From positions 1-21,793 of the forward strand of contig DIUG01000014.1 in the NCBI GenBank assembly GCA_002422305.1: a stretch of DNA of 21,793 bases. The letters are read 5' to 3'. How positions within the stretch are numbered: position 1 is the stretch's first letter; each line of letters opens with the position of its first letter. Made by a program: the position numbers and the translations under genes. Source of the stretch: Patescibacteria group bacterium UBA6164 (GTDB lineage: Bacteria > Patescibacteriota > Gracilibacteria > BD1-5 > UBA6164). A model generated the notes under the pieces. That model searched no databases, was not told where the DNA came from, and was given only the letters and a program-made list of their open reading frames with translations. This document shows, piece by piece, positions 8,283 through 18,133 of the stretch.

Positions 8283-11200
8283 TTATAATAATACTTCTTT
8301 CCAAAAGTCCAAACTATTTATTTTTTCCCAAGAATCTTTTATTAGAATTTTAAATTCTTCATAATCCTCTTCTTCAAAACTAATTGCTACATATTTATAT
8401 TCACCATTTTTTCATTCAACAAAATCAAGGGCTATTTCAGATATATTATATTTACTATAAAATTCTTTATCATTTTCTGCTAATAATTTATAAAATAATA
8501 GTTGTCTATAATATTTTCCATTTTCATATCATGGTTTAAAACTACCATATCTATCTATTCATTTAATATCTCATATAGTTTTTACTCATCAAGTTTTATA
8601 ATCTACTACTGCTATATTTTCTACAAAAAGAGGTGATTGTAATCAGTTTGTAGCTTCTTCTCTCCCATTGGGAGAGATTGATTGATGGCTTGATATAGTT
8701 ATTTTTTCTATTTTATCTATTTTTCCAGTAATAGGAACTCATTCAAATACTATATTTCTAGGTCTAAAATTATATTCTACTGCTAAAGGTATTCTAGTAT
8801 TATTTTTAAAATATTCAAAGTATCAAGTTAATCATTCTATTCATTTTTTTGTAAGTCTATTCTTTTCTTCTTGAGTTAAAATTTGTCTATTAAGTAATTT
8901 TAAAAATTCTTCTGTTAAATATCATAATTCAATATCTTCTCATTTTAATTTTTTATCAGTAGCTAATTCTAATACTCTATGATAAACTTTACCAAAAATT
9001 GTAAATTCATTATCTACAAATGGATATTTAAATACTACATTTTGTAAAAATATTTTAGGATCTTCTAAAAAAGTATTTAAATCGGTAGGACTTAATTTAT
9101 ATGTTTCTAAAAACTCTTTTATATAATTTATTTCTTCAACTGTATTTTTTATTAAATTATTATTTCATAATAATTGATTTTTTATAGATGAAATTAATGA
9201 TGAATCAGAAATATTTTCATCAAATATTTTTGATTCTATTCATATTTCTACCATAAATGAACTATCTATATATGGTTTATTCTCTTTTCAAGCTGGTCTT
9301 GTAAAAATCAGTTCTTTTTTTGCTCTAGTTATAGCTACAAAAAATAATCTCCTATCTTCTTCATTACTTATAGTCTTTTCTAAGTCTTTTAATTCTTTCT
9401 CATTTAAATTACTATATTGCAATCATTGTCAAGCTACTCAAATAGGCAATTTTAATTTATCAATAACTCTTTTATTTTCCCAATTTCATCAATAAACTCA
9501 TGGTATATATACATAATCATATTCTAATCATTTCGAAGAGTGAGCTGTAAGTATTTCTATATTTGAGTTTGATTTTTTAAGAATTTGTCTAGATATTTGA
9601 ATATTATATTTTTTATGTAAATCAAATTTATTTAATAATGCATATAATGTTAAATCATTATTTTTTTCATTAAAATCTTTTATTTTATTAAATAGTGTAA
9701 ATATATCTTCTAAATCAGAAAAACTTCAATTAGTTTCTATATATTCTACAATTCATAATTTATCTATAATTTTTTGAAATAATCTAGATATACCATACAT
9801 TCATAGTTCAGAGTGTAGATCTAATATTAATTCTCTAAAAGCAACTATTTTATTATAATCTTTATATTTTTCTTCTAATTCTAGTTCAAAAATACTTTGG
9901 GATTTATTAATTTTTTCTTCATTACGGGGAATATATAAATTATCAATATCTTTAATTATATCCCATAATCCTAATTTGAATCAATATCTAGAATAATTTT
10001 TTTTATATAATTCTCTAGAAATTGTTATTATATCAATATTTTCTATATCTATTATATCTGTTCTAAGTATGTTTAATAATTTTTCATCATTAAAATTAGG
10101 ATTTTCTATTAATTTCAAGAAATCAAGTATAAATTCTACGTATTTATTAGTAAGTATATTTGTTTTTAATTTTGATTCTACTTCTATTCATTGATAAGTC
10201 ATAAAATTAGTCCATTCTTCTACTTCCCTATTACTTCTAACAATTATAGCAAAAGTTTCTTGTTCTAAATGATCTATTCCTTTATTACTTGATGCTAAAA
10301 GTTTATTTTTTGGAATTTTTTGTTTATTTTTTATTTCATTTAGAATAAATAATTTTTCATTTATATCACCATTTAATATAAAATAATTATTGTTATTATG
10401 ATTTTTATAACTTGCTTGTCATATTAATTCTTTATTTAAAAATTTAAGTCTGTTTATTAATCTTTCAGAATTATTTTTTATTAAAATTGTAGCTAAATCT
10501 AGTATACTTTGAGTTGATCTATAATTATCTTTTAATACTATAAATTTTGTATCTGGATAGGTACTAGAAAAATCAAGCATATTTTCTATATTTGCTCCTT
10601 GAAATCTATATATAGATTGATCATCATCTCAAACAACCATTATATTTTTATCTTCACCTGCTTGTAAAATAAAATTTATTATTTCATTTTGTGGATTATT
10701 TGTATCTTGATATTCATCAAGCATTATAAATTGATATTTTTCAGCATAAAATAATCTTAAATCCTCATCAAATCTAAATTTATCAACAACAAAATTAATC
10801 ATATCAGAAAAATCATATAAGCTATTTTCTTTTAAATATTCACTATATTCTTTATATATAAAATTTAATTCTGTTAATTTTCAAATCTGCTTTCTATATT
10901 CTTCACTATCTTTTTTTGTTCTTTTTTCTAAATCTTTTATTCTCTTATTTACTTTTAATTCTTCTAGTTTTATATCATATTCTTGCCTCTTATTAGCTAT
11001 AATTTTTTCAAATTTATCCGTATTAATTCATTCTCATTTTAATTTACCTATTCTATCTTTTATATCTCTTAGATACATATATCTATCAAAAGGAGTAAAA
11101 AGATATTCTAAATTTTCATTTTTAATATTTTTATCTATTATATGAGTTAGTACTTCAAGTGATTCTATATCATCAATAGTATTAGCTGCTTTTTCTTCAG

Positions 11201-11525
11201 AAAATTTTTCTGGAAAACTAGTTATTACATCTTGTGCAAAAGAATGTATTGTAGATACTTTCACTTTATATGCATCTGTTCATATAAATTTTACTAGTCT
11301 TTTTTTTATTGCTATTACTCATGCTTCAGTAAAAGTAGTAATTAATATATTTTCAGGTGCAACTCACGATTTAAGAATAATATTAGCTGTTCTTAGAGCT
11401 ATTATTTGTGTTTTACCAGTTCATGGTCATGCTACTACCATTATTTGCCCGTAAATCTCCTCTACGACTTGTTTTTGAGCATCATTTAAATTATTAAATT
11501 GTTCTTTAAAAAATTGTTCTTTCAT
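8283..11525 (-). CDS. UvrD/Rep-type helicase fused to RecB-like nuclease
   Basis: A 1080-aa superfamily 1A DNA helicase-nuclease. Helicase motifs in order: Q-motif LNDAQKQVV (13-21), Walker A AGPGTGKTQ with K38, motif Ia FTEAGVIAI, STIHSFAQDV (~89), Walker B LDEYQDTNNPQ (D270/E271), motif III VGDDDQSIYRFQGA, and motif VI VAITRAKKEL (~740). The C-terminal nuclease has SPTDLNTFLEDP (~810), H849 in YHRVLE, D937 in GKIDKIE, D975 and K977 in VVDYKTG, and RQLLFYKLL. This is the PD-(D/E)XK core of AddB/RecB exonucleases. The usual first iron-sulfur cysteine is Asp (EDP for xCP), so no Fe-S cluster is expected. The D937-D975 gap is long and contains a palindrome-encoded insert. Likely role: DNA end processing or repair. 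It starts directly after a hairpin and U-run. Confidence 0.93.
8659..8677. repeat. Palindrome inside the nuclease domain coding sequence
   Basis: TCTCTCCCA at 8659-8667 and its exact reverse complement at 8669-8677 lie within the helicase-nuclease gene. The G+C-rich CTCTCCC/GGGAGAG arms match those of the MITE-like element at 8.1 kb. The palindrome is in frame and encodes part of residues ~943-965, between two conserved catalytic strands. Confidence 0.65.
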
Positions 11526-11530
11526 AAAAA

Positions 11531-11558
11531 AATAGACTAAAAATTAATTTAGTCTATT
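11531..11558 (-). terminator. Hairpin-U-run between transglutaminase-like gene and helicase gene
   Basis: Perfect 11-bp stem (11531-11541 with 11548-11558, AATAGACTAAA arm) with a 6-nt loop. Read on the minus strand it is followed by seven U (11532-11526) and then directly by the helicase ATG. It fits termination of the upstream transglutaminase-like/protease transcript. The -10 box of the helicase promoter overlaps its first arm. Confidence 0.7.
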
Positions 11559-11582
11559 GTAAGGATATATTTTAAAAGTCAA
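11556..11582 (-). promoter_or_regulatory. Promoter of the helicase-nuclease gene
   Basis: On the minus strand, TTGACT (11582-11577), 15-bp spacer, TACAAT (11561-11556). The spacer begins TTTAAAA, like that of the promoter at 30-56. The leader is only about 25 nt and starts within the hairpin. Confidence 0.5.
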
Positions 11583-11609
11583 AAGATTATACACATTTTA
11601 TATACTATA

Positions 11610-13088
11610 TTAATCTAAAATTACATTATAAGCTAATCTATATTCATAATTTCAATTATCTAATTTCCATTTAAATAAGTAGTATCAATCAAAATTATAA
11701 TCTATTTGACTAGCTAATAATTCAACTACTTCATTATTTATTAAATAAAATTTAAGTGATTTAATATTTTTTATAATTCAATCTTTTTTAAATGTTTGTT
11801 TTTCAACTTCATAAAATCATAAAATTTTTTTTAAATCTTGAATATCTAATACTTTATCAATTTTTATTCAATTATCTATTTTAAGTATATATGGTTTTAA
11901 AATATTATATCATGAATTTCTATATTTTGTTAATAATTTAGATATATTATTATTTATAAAAGCTTTTCTAAAAGTAATATCTTTTTCTTTTAAATATTCT
12001 GGAATTTCATTAAAATCATACCTATTAGTATAAAATAAATCTTTTGGTAATCAGTAATAAAAATATTGATTATATTGTTTTGTTTTAGTATTTCAAATAG
12101 GATCATCAAATGTAGGATCATAATATTTATCTCATATTTTTACCCATGCATGTCATATTTGTGGAAAATCTGGTGCATCAAGTACATATCATCTAATTAC
12201 TGCAGTATTATTTATATTTGCAAAATTTAACATATACATAAATAATTTAGTATATCATTCACATATTCATAATTTATTTTTATATGTATCTATTCATGAA
12301 AATATTTTTGAATCATCTAAAGAAAAAGTTTTTGGATATTCAATATTATTTAATATATAATCATAAATTACTGTAATTTTACTAGATTTATTTTTTCATT
12401 TGGTTATAGATAAAGTGTCAGATTTTATTTTTTTAAATAATTCATCAGTTTCATAATTTAATTCTTTTTTATCATCTTTTATTTCTTTTAAAAAATTGTA
12501 TTTGTTTGGTATTCAATAAATTATACTATCTGAAATTAATTTAATTTTCTTATAATTTACTATAAATCCTAAATTTCAATCTTCTTTTAAAAATAATATA
12601 GATGTTTTTGTATTTATTCAATTATAAGCTAAATCTTCTTTTTTTATATTTACTCATTTTTGAAAAATTAAATGTTTATCAAAAGAATATGTATACCAAA
12701 TTCAATTTTCTATAAAAATATGTTCCTTATTATATGATAAAAAATTAAAATCTTTTGATAAATTATTTGATTGTAGAATTTGTTTATTATTTTTTTCTTT
12801 TTCTATTAGTTCTATATAAAATCTTTTTTCATTTATTAGTTTATTTAAATCATTTAGTACCTTTATTTGACTATCATTTAATTTTTTTCTTTCTAATATT
12901 TCATTTAATTTTTCACCTAATCCTTCATAAAATAATATTTGTTCTTTAGTACTATATTTTGAAGTTATTGTTTTTGAATAATTATTAAACCATTTTTTAG
13001 TTTCATTATTAATCGTATTTTCTGCATAAACAAAATTTACGGTTAAATTAACTAATATAATAAGTAAAAGTAATATTTTTTTAATCAT
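11610..13088 (-). CDS. Exported transglutaminase-like protein
   Basis: A 492-aa protein with a signal peptide (1-22, IKKILLLLIILVNLTVNFVYA). An N-terminal Lys/Glu-rich helical region (~25-110, ERKKLNDSQIKVLNDLNK) comes before the enzymatic core. The core has the papain-like triad of the transglutaminase-like superfamily: C276 in LGICEGYTKL, H313 in GHAWVKI and D324 in YYDPTFDDP. The preceding VIYDYILNNIEY strand-helix and the NTAVIRGYVL strand are also typical. Bacterial secreted members act as proteases, amidases or crosslinking enzymes, and the substrate cannot be told from sequence. The remaining ~165 residues are unassigned. It starts 4 bp after the S41 protease stop codon, so the two exported enzymes are certainly one transcript. 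A terminator lies ~50 bp downstream. Confidence 0.85.
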
Positions 13089-13092
13089 TTTA

Positions 13093-14658
13093 TTATTTAA
13101 TGTTTAAAGCTTTGTCTAATTGATTATCAAATCAATCTTTACTAAATTTTTCTAAATCTAATTCTAATTCTATAGTAGGTTTAATTCAAACTCAATCAAT
13201 TCAAGTTTCTGTTAATCAAGTAAACCATTTAGCAATTGTATATTTTAATAAAGAACCATCAATATAATTTTTCATTAATTGTACTGATCATTTACCATAA
13301 GTATTTTCTCAAATCAATGTAATATCTGGATAATAATCTTTTAAAGTTCATATAAGTATTTCTGAAGCAGAAGCTGTTCATGAATTTTGTAAAATAACTA
13401 TTTTATATTTACTGAAATCTACTAAATCATATCATCTAGATATAAAGTTTTTTTCATCATCATGATATTTTACTATTGCTGTATTTTTTCATTCTTCTAC
13501 AAAATAAGATAATATTTCAGCTACTTCATTTAAATATCATCATCAATTATTTCTTACATCTATAATTATTTTTTTGATTTTATCTTGTTCTTTTAATTTT
13601 AAAAGACTATTTCTAAAATCATTAGAAACATGTTCTCAAAAATTCTTTATTTGTATATAATAAGTATTTTCATTTAAAATTTCAGTTTCAATATCATTAA
13701 TAATTATTCTTTCTCTTACTACATTTATTTCTAATATTTCTCAATTTCTATCTATTGTAAGAAGAACTGTTGTTCATGCTGGTCATTTTATCCAAGTAAT
13801 TACTTCACTCAAAGAATTCTCTTTTTTTACCTCTTTTTTATCAACTTTTATAATTAAATCTCATCATTTAAGTCATGCTTTTTCTGATGGTGAACCTGGT
13901 ATAGGAGAAACTATTCTTACAGCTCAAGGTTGTTCCATATCTACATAAGATCATATTCATTCATAATCTCAAGAAAGTCAATCTTGAAAATTTCAACTTT
14001 CTATAGGTGGAAAATATACGGTGTGTTTATCATTTGTTCAATTAGCTATTCATGATATAGCAGAATCAAGTATATCTAATTCATTTAAGTTATCTTTATC
14101 ATAATGTCATTTTATAATAGTATCATAAACATCATTTAAAATGTCTAACTTTTGACTTATATTATTATTTACAGATTTTGTATTTATTGATATATGTTTA
14201 TCTCATATTGAATTTATGATTGTTGTTATATCTTTATTTGTAGCATTTCTATTTTGTAATACTGATTTTATTTCAGTATCAACTAATTGAATTCATAAAA
14301 TTTTTTCAGATAATCTATAAAAATTCCAAGCATTTATTTCTCTATCTTTATTTATTGAAACAGTAGGATTTTTTATTAAATCTAAATATATCAATTTTTT
14401 TAATGAATCCTCTAATTCGCTTCATTTTAATACATCCTTATAATTTATTTTTATATATTTATAACTTTGTGGTACTTGTCAATCATAAAAACTAGCAAGA
14501 AAGTTAAATATATCTCATATAGTAGTTTGTTGTTTTTCTACTATTATATTTGATATTGTTATTTTTGTCTCCGTTCATGTTATTTCTAGAGCATTTGTAT
14601 TAGAAAAATTAACACTTAATATTAGAATTAATAGGATTTTCGATATTATTTTTGTCAT
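13093..14658 (-). CDS. S41 carboxyl-terminal processing protease with PDZ domain
   Basis: A 521-aa exported serine protease of the CtpA/Prc family, which cleaves envelope proteins near their C termini. A signal peptide (1-24, ending NTNA) is followed by ~200 residues of family-variable sequence containing FLASFYDGQVP. Around 229-320 comes a PDZ domain (GIGSYVDMEQPGAVRIVSPIPGSPSEKAGLKGGDLIIKV, shown here in fragments: SPSEKAGLKGGDLIIKVD). The catalytic part holds YYIQIKNFG, KKIIIDVRNNGGG, the nucleophile S430 in NSGTASASEI and the general base K456 in YGKGSVQ, followed by GIDGVGIKPT. The Ser-Lys spacing of 26 is normal for the family. It is cotranscribed with the transglutaminase-like gene (4 bp) and follows a 73-aa membrane protein by 27 bp. 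CPR genomes often carry a Ctp gene; its substrates here may include the surface proteins. Confidence 0.93.
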
Positions 14659-14685
14659 TTTTATTTTTTTTAAATTTAAAATATA

Positions 14686-14907
14686 TTAATTTTTTGGTGT
14701 TACCTCAAATACTCCAAATGGATATGTTACTCAGAAAAATATCATTCATAATCATATTAAAATAAGTACCAGATATGTTCATCAATTTCATAAATAATGT
14801 TCTGCCCAATAGAAATTTCAAGTCCAGGATTTCACTATTTTTCTATACTTTACAATATAAAATCAACCAGTTATAAGAAATATAGAATATATAATTTTAA
14901 CTATCAT
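14686..14907 (-). CDS. Small two-helix membrane protein
   Basis: A 73-aa protein, too short to stand out without the TGA=Gly reading. Residues 2-17 (IVKIIYSIFLITGGFYIV) form a first membrane helix. A basic segment KYRKIVKSW and an aromatic NFYWAEHYLGNGGTY stretch follow, then a second helix LVLILIGLGMIFFGVTYPFG and a short tail FEVTPKN. Positive charge after helix 1 suggests a hairpin with both ends outside. It lies 27 bp before the S41 protease and is likely cotranscribed, so it could assist that enzyme. I do not recognise the family. Confidence 0.7.
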
Positions 14908-14943
14908 TATTATTTAATTTTATTTTATTAAGTAAATTATTTT

Positions 14944-14998
14944 CATTTTACTAATTGTTTATAATTTGTCCATTATTTTTTATTATTTCATTTGCTAA
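14944..14998 (-). pseudogene. Duplicated 3' end of the 87-aa membrane protein gene
   Basis: These 55 bp match 15799-15853 with only 2 differences. On the minus strand they encode LANEIIKNNGQIINN and a stop, against LANEMIKNNEQIINN in the intact gene. Immediately upstream the frame is closed by TAA and no start is available, so only the tail of a second gene copy remains. The intact gene's own end at 15799-15853 is the other copy. Confidence 0.65.
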
Positions 14999-15102
14999 TT
15001 TGTATTATATTCTAGAAAGAAAATGACATAATAACCTACAAAAACTTTTTTGCGAGTGATAACTAGCTTTGATATAAGAAAATCCTACGATAGTCGGAAA
15101 AA

Positions 15103-15261
15103 CTAAAAAGTATTATAAAATTGTCTTATTAAATCTTTAATTTCAGCTATTCTTTTATTATCAGTCATTTTAATTTCATAATCTCAATTTCATTAATAAA
15201 ATAAACTTCAAAAATATAAAGATAAAATTAGTATAAATATTAATATTATTTTTAGGTTCAC
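15103..15261 (-). pseudogene. Possible broken small membrane-protein gene
   Basis: From a GTG at 15261 the minus strand reads NLKIILIFILILSLYFGSLFY, a plausible signal anchor, then an in-frame TAA (15195-15193). The same frame then continues GNGDYEIKMTDNKRIAEIKDLIRQFYNTF to TAG at 15103. One base change would join the two halves into a 52-aa protein. It could be a recently inactivated gene, or chance coding-like sequence in AT-rich DNA. Confidence 0.3.
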
Positions 15262-15271
15262 AGATTTTAGG

Positions 15272-15736
15272 TTAATACCAATTAATAAAGCCTATTATTA
15301 TATTTTTTAAAAAAAGTATTCAAGGTATTGATGATAATAATATAATTATTTGTAAAAATATTCTATTCCATAATACTCTATTTTTATTAGATAGTATTTT
15401 TTTAGACAAAAATATTGGTAAAATTAAAAATAAGAAAATATAAAATAATATATTTATAAAAATAACTATATGATCTAATATAGAAAAATTATCTAATTTT
15501 AATCTATCTAATGAATTTTCTTTTTGACAATCACTAAGGAATCTAATATATTTAGTATCAAATGTAGGTATTGGAAATCTTGTAATTATTGTAGATAGTT
15601 TATCTCTTTCTAATACTAATTCTTTCTTTGTATTTGTATCTTGATATAAGTATCAAGATAAACCCATACATAATCATGCATAGCTACTTGGTATTAATAT
15701 AAAACTAATTATTAATCATACTATTATTTTTTTCAT
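15272..15736 (-). CDS. Small exported membrane protein of unknown family
   Basis: A 154-aa protein. Residues 1-20 look like a signal peptide (KKIIVGLIISFILIPSSYA). The outer segment has two cysteines (GLCMGLSGYLYQ and FLSDCQKENS) that could pair. It is followed by two membrane helices, IVIFINILFYIFLFLILPIFL and IFLQIIILLSSIPGILFL, separated by a basic loop KKILSNKNR. An in-frame ATG at 15772 would add 12 residues, but MKKII gives the standard signal-peptide start. It lies in a run of small membrane-protein genes downstream of polA. I do not recognise the family. Confidence 0.65.
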
Positions 15737-15805
15737 AAAAATTATTAAATTGTAAAATTCTTTTTCATTCATTATTAATAAAAATTTTTTCTAATATTCA
15801 TTTTA

Positions 15806-16069
15806 CTAATTGTTTATAATTTGTTCATTATTTTTTATCATTTCATTTGCTAAATCATTAACTATCGGTTTAATCAATTCTCAAAATATTATTGATATAT
15901 CTTTTATTAATTCTTCTTTACTTACTCAATGTATATATGTCATGTACAAAAAAATTATAAATCAAAATATACTAATTTTTAAAAATAAATTAAGTATTCT
16001 GGTTCTTTTTTGAGCTCTTAATTCTTTAAAAATAAATTCAATTTTTTCATCAGTAGAATAACTTTTCAT
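15806..16069 (-). CDS. Small single-helix membrane protein
   Basis: An 87-aa protein. A charged cytoplasmic N terminus (STDEKIEFIFKELRAQKRTR) precedes one membrane helix (ILNLFLKISIFGFIIFLYMTYI). A soluble amphipathic C-terminal part follows (SKEELIKDISIIFGELIKPIVNDLANEMIKNNEQIINN). Positive residues before the helix predict the C terminus outside. It begins 20 bp after the polA stop codon and is probably cotranscribed with it. Its last 15 codons are duplicated at 14944-14998. No family is recognised; similar small charged-TM-helix proteins occur as accessory subunits, but there is no partner here to support that. Confidence 0.62.
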
Positions 16070-16088
16070 ATATATTTTTTGTTAAATA

Positions 16089-17552
16089 TTATTTTGCTTC
16101 TTTCCAATTATTTCACATTCATACATCAACTTTTAATTTTATAGGTTTATCTATTAATATATTTTGCATTATATTTTTTATTTCAGTTTCAATAATTTTT
16201 TCTTCTCATGGATATACATCAAATACCAATTCATCATGTACTTGCATTATTAATTTTGATTTTAAATTATTATTTATCAAAAAATTATAAGTATTAATCA
16301 TGGAAATTTTTATTATATCTGCACTTGTTCATTGTATAGGCATATTAATAGCTTCTCTTTGAGCTGATCATTTTATTATTTTATTTAAGTCATTTATTCA
16401 GTTTATATATCTTTTTCTTCAAAATAATGTTTCCACATAATTATTTTTTTCACAAAAAGTAATAGTATTGTCTAAAAAAATTTTTACATCAGGATATGAT
16501 TCAAAAAATTTATCTATATAACTTTTTGCATCTTTCATATTTATTCATAACATTTTTGATAATCAAAATCAGCTTATTCAGTAAATAACTCAAAAATTTA
16601 CTCATTTTGCTATTTTTCTTTCATTACTAGTTATGGTTTTTCAAGGAAAAATAAATTCTGCTGTTTTATGATGAATATCTAATCAATTTTTAAAAGCATC
16701 TAGTAAATTTTTATCTCCAGACATTATAGCTAATATTCTTACTTCTACTTGAGAATAATCAATAGTTATTATTTTTCATTTTTCAAATCTAGATATAAAA
16801 GCACTACGAATCTCTCAAGCTATTCAATTTGAACTAGGTATATTTTGTAAATTTGGATTTGTACTAGATAATCTTCAAGTAGTTGTTAATGCTGAATTGT
16901 AATTTGTATGTACTAAATTATTTTCATCAATTAATCATAATAATCATAATACATATGTGGATTTGATTTTTGAATAATGTCTGTAATCTACAATTTTTTG
17001 AGCTATAGGATAATCTTTTGCTAATTCTCATAATACTTCAATTCAAACAGAAAATCATGTTTTTGTTTTTTTACCTTTAGGAAGAGCTAGTTTATTAAAA
17101 AGTATTTCTCATACTTGTTTAGGAGAATTTATATTAAATTTTTCTTCTACTTCATCAAATATATTTTTTTCAAGTCTATTTATTTCATTATCAAGTAATG
17201 TTCATATTCATTTTAAAATATCTCAATCTATATATACTCAATCAATTTCCATTTTTTTCAATACTTGTATTAATGGAATTTCTATTTCATTTAAAACTTT
17301 ATTTTCATTTATTTTTTCTTTTATATGTTTTTCATAAATTTTATTAGTAATATATACATCTTCTCACGAATAAATAGATGCTTGTTTTAAATCTACATCT
17401 TTAAAATTTATTTTTTTTTGATTAGTTATTTCATCATAACTAATCATTTTATATCAGAAATCTTTTATTGATAATTTATCTAAAGATATTCATCTAATTC
17501 AGGGGTTTTTTATATATTCTCAAAGAAGTGTATCATAGAATTTTGCAAGCAT
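16089..17552 (-). CDS. polA: Short DNA polymerase I (polymerase domain only)
   Basis: A 487-aa family A DNA polymerase, about half the usual length. It starts inside what is normally the 3'-5' exonuclease domain (FYDTLLGEYIKNPGIRGISL), keeping only its last helices (SGEDVYITNKIYE). The 5'-3' exonuclease and the metal-binding DxE motif are absent, so proofreading and flap cleavage are not expected. The polymerase core is complete: NINSPKQVGEILF, TTGRLSSTNPNLQNIP, motif A TIDYSQVEVRILA (D265), O-helix RKIAKGVNFGVIYGIS (K316), INMPIQGTSADIIK and motif C MQVHDELVF (D440/E441). The start is firm: an in-frame stop lies 4 codons upstream and a strong promoter 27 bp upstream. Likely role: gap filling in replication and repair, with separate nucleases supplied elsewhere. 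Confidence 0.93.
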
Positions 17553-17578
17553 ATTTATTATTTAATTTTATTTATACT

Positions 17579-17606
17579 ATTATATTTTTTAGAACTAAGT
17601 AGTCAA
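17579..17606 (-). promoter_or_regulatory. Promoter of polA
   Basis: On the minus strand, TTGACT (17606-17601), 16-bp spacer, perfect TATAAT (17584-17579). This is one of the best promoters in the window. It shows that the short polymerase reading frame has its own transcription start just upstream of its ATG. Confidence 0.75.
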
Positions 17607-17622
17607 TAAAAAATATGTAAAT

Positions 17623-17656
17623 AAAAAATACTCTACTATAATGTAGAGTATTTTTT
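17623..17656 (-). terminator. Terminator of ndk
   Basis: Perfect 14-bp stem (17623-17636 with 17643-17656, AAAAAATACTCTAC arm), 6-nt loop, ending in a run of six T on either strand. It lies 4 bp after the ndk stop codon and upstream of the polA promoter. Confidence 0.9.
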
Positions 17657-17660
17657 GTAA

Positions 17661-18104
17661 TTATAGTACTATATCAATTATTTTAGTATAATCAAAAATA
17701 TTTTCTCATTTAAAAAATCTATTCAATTCTATTTTTGCATTTTCTTCAGAATCTGAAGCATGAATAATATTACCATCAATAGTAAGACCAAAATCACCTC
17801 TAATAGAACCAGGTAGAGCTTCTGCTGGATTTGTTGCACCTGTTAAAGTTCTAACTGTAGCTATAGCATTTTGTCCAGTAACAGCTAAAGCAACTACTGG
17901 AGTTCTTTTCATATACGATTTAATAGAAGGAAAGAATGGTTTATCTGCTAAAAAATCATAATGTTCTTCTATAATAGAATCATCTAATTGCATCATTTTT
18001 AATCATACAATTTTTAATCATTTATTTTCTAATCTAGCTATTACTTTACCAATTAAGCTTCTTTCTACTGTATCAGGTTTTAATAAAATTAATGTAGTTT
18101 GCAT
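17661..18104 (-). CDS. ndk: Nucleoside diphosphate kinase
   Basis: A ~147-aa kinase that moves the terminal phosphate from ATP to other nucleoside diphosphates, completing (d)NTP synthesis. It has the whole family pattern: QTTLILLKPDTVE at the N terminus, LIGKVIARLENKGLKIVGLKMM, the FFPSIKSYMKRTPVVALAV helix-strand, RTLTGATNPAEALPGSIRGDFG and the phosphorylated histidine H115 in GNIIHASDSEENAKIEL. Length is standard. The glycines of the central ~95 codons are all GGN, with TGA used only near the two ends. I can place the start codon only to within two bases. With its own promoter and terminator it is monocistronic. It complements thyA and folA in nucleotide supply. Confidence 0.93.
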
Positions 18105-18133
18105 TTTTTATTTTTAAATATTAAATTAATTCG

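Larger units (their letters stand above)
14908..15271. other. Gene-poor stretch with decayed sequence
   Basis: No intact gene is visible in these 364 bp. The part near 14944-14998 duplicates the end of the gene at 15806-16069, and 15103-15261 reads as a broken small gene. The central piece (15000-15102) is richer in G+C around GCGAGTGATAACTAGC and CCTACGATAGTCGG. It has no open frame in either code and no tRNA-like fold that I can build. The promoter of the 73-aa gene should lie in the AT-rich 14908-14960 part, but I see no clear boxes. Confidence 0.5.

Noticed and set aside
12755..12949. 64-codon plus-strand hydrophobic frame.
   Set aside because: Antisense of the Lys/Glu-rich helix of the transglutaminase-like protein; Phe/Leu-rich by complementarity.
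15000..15102. Possible tRNA or small RNA in the GC-richer patch.
   Set aside because: No cloverleaf, T-loop GTTC motif or paired acceptor ends could be built.
15810..16013. 67-codon plus-strand frame.
   Set aside because: Lies wholly antisense to the 87-aa gene and has no promoter or start context.
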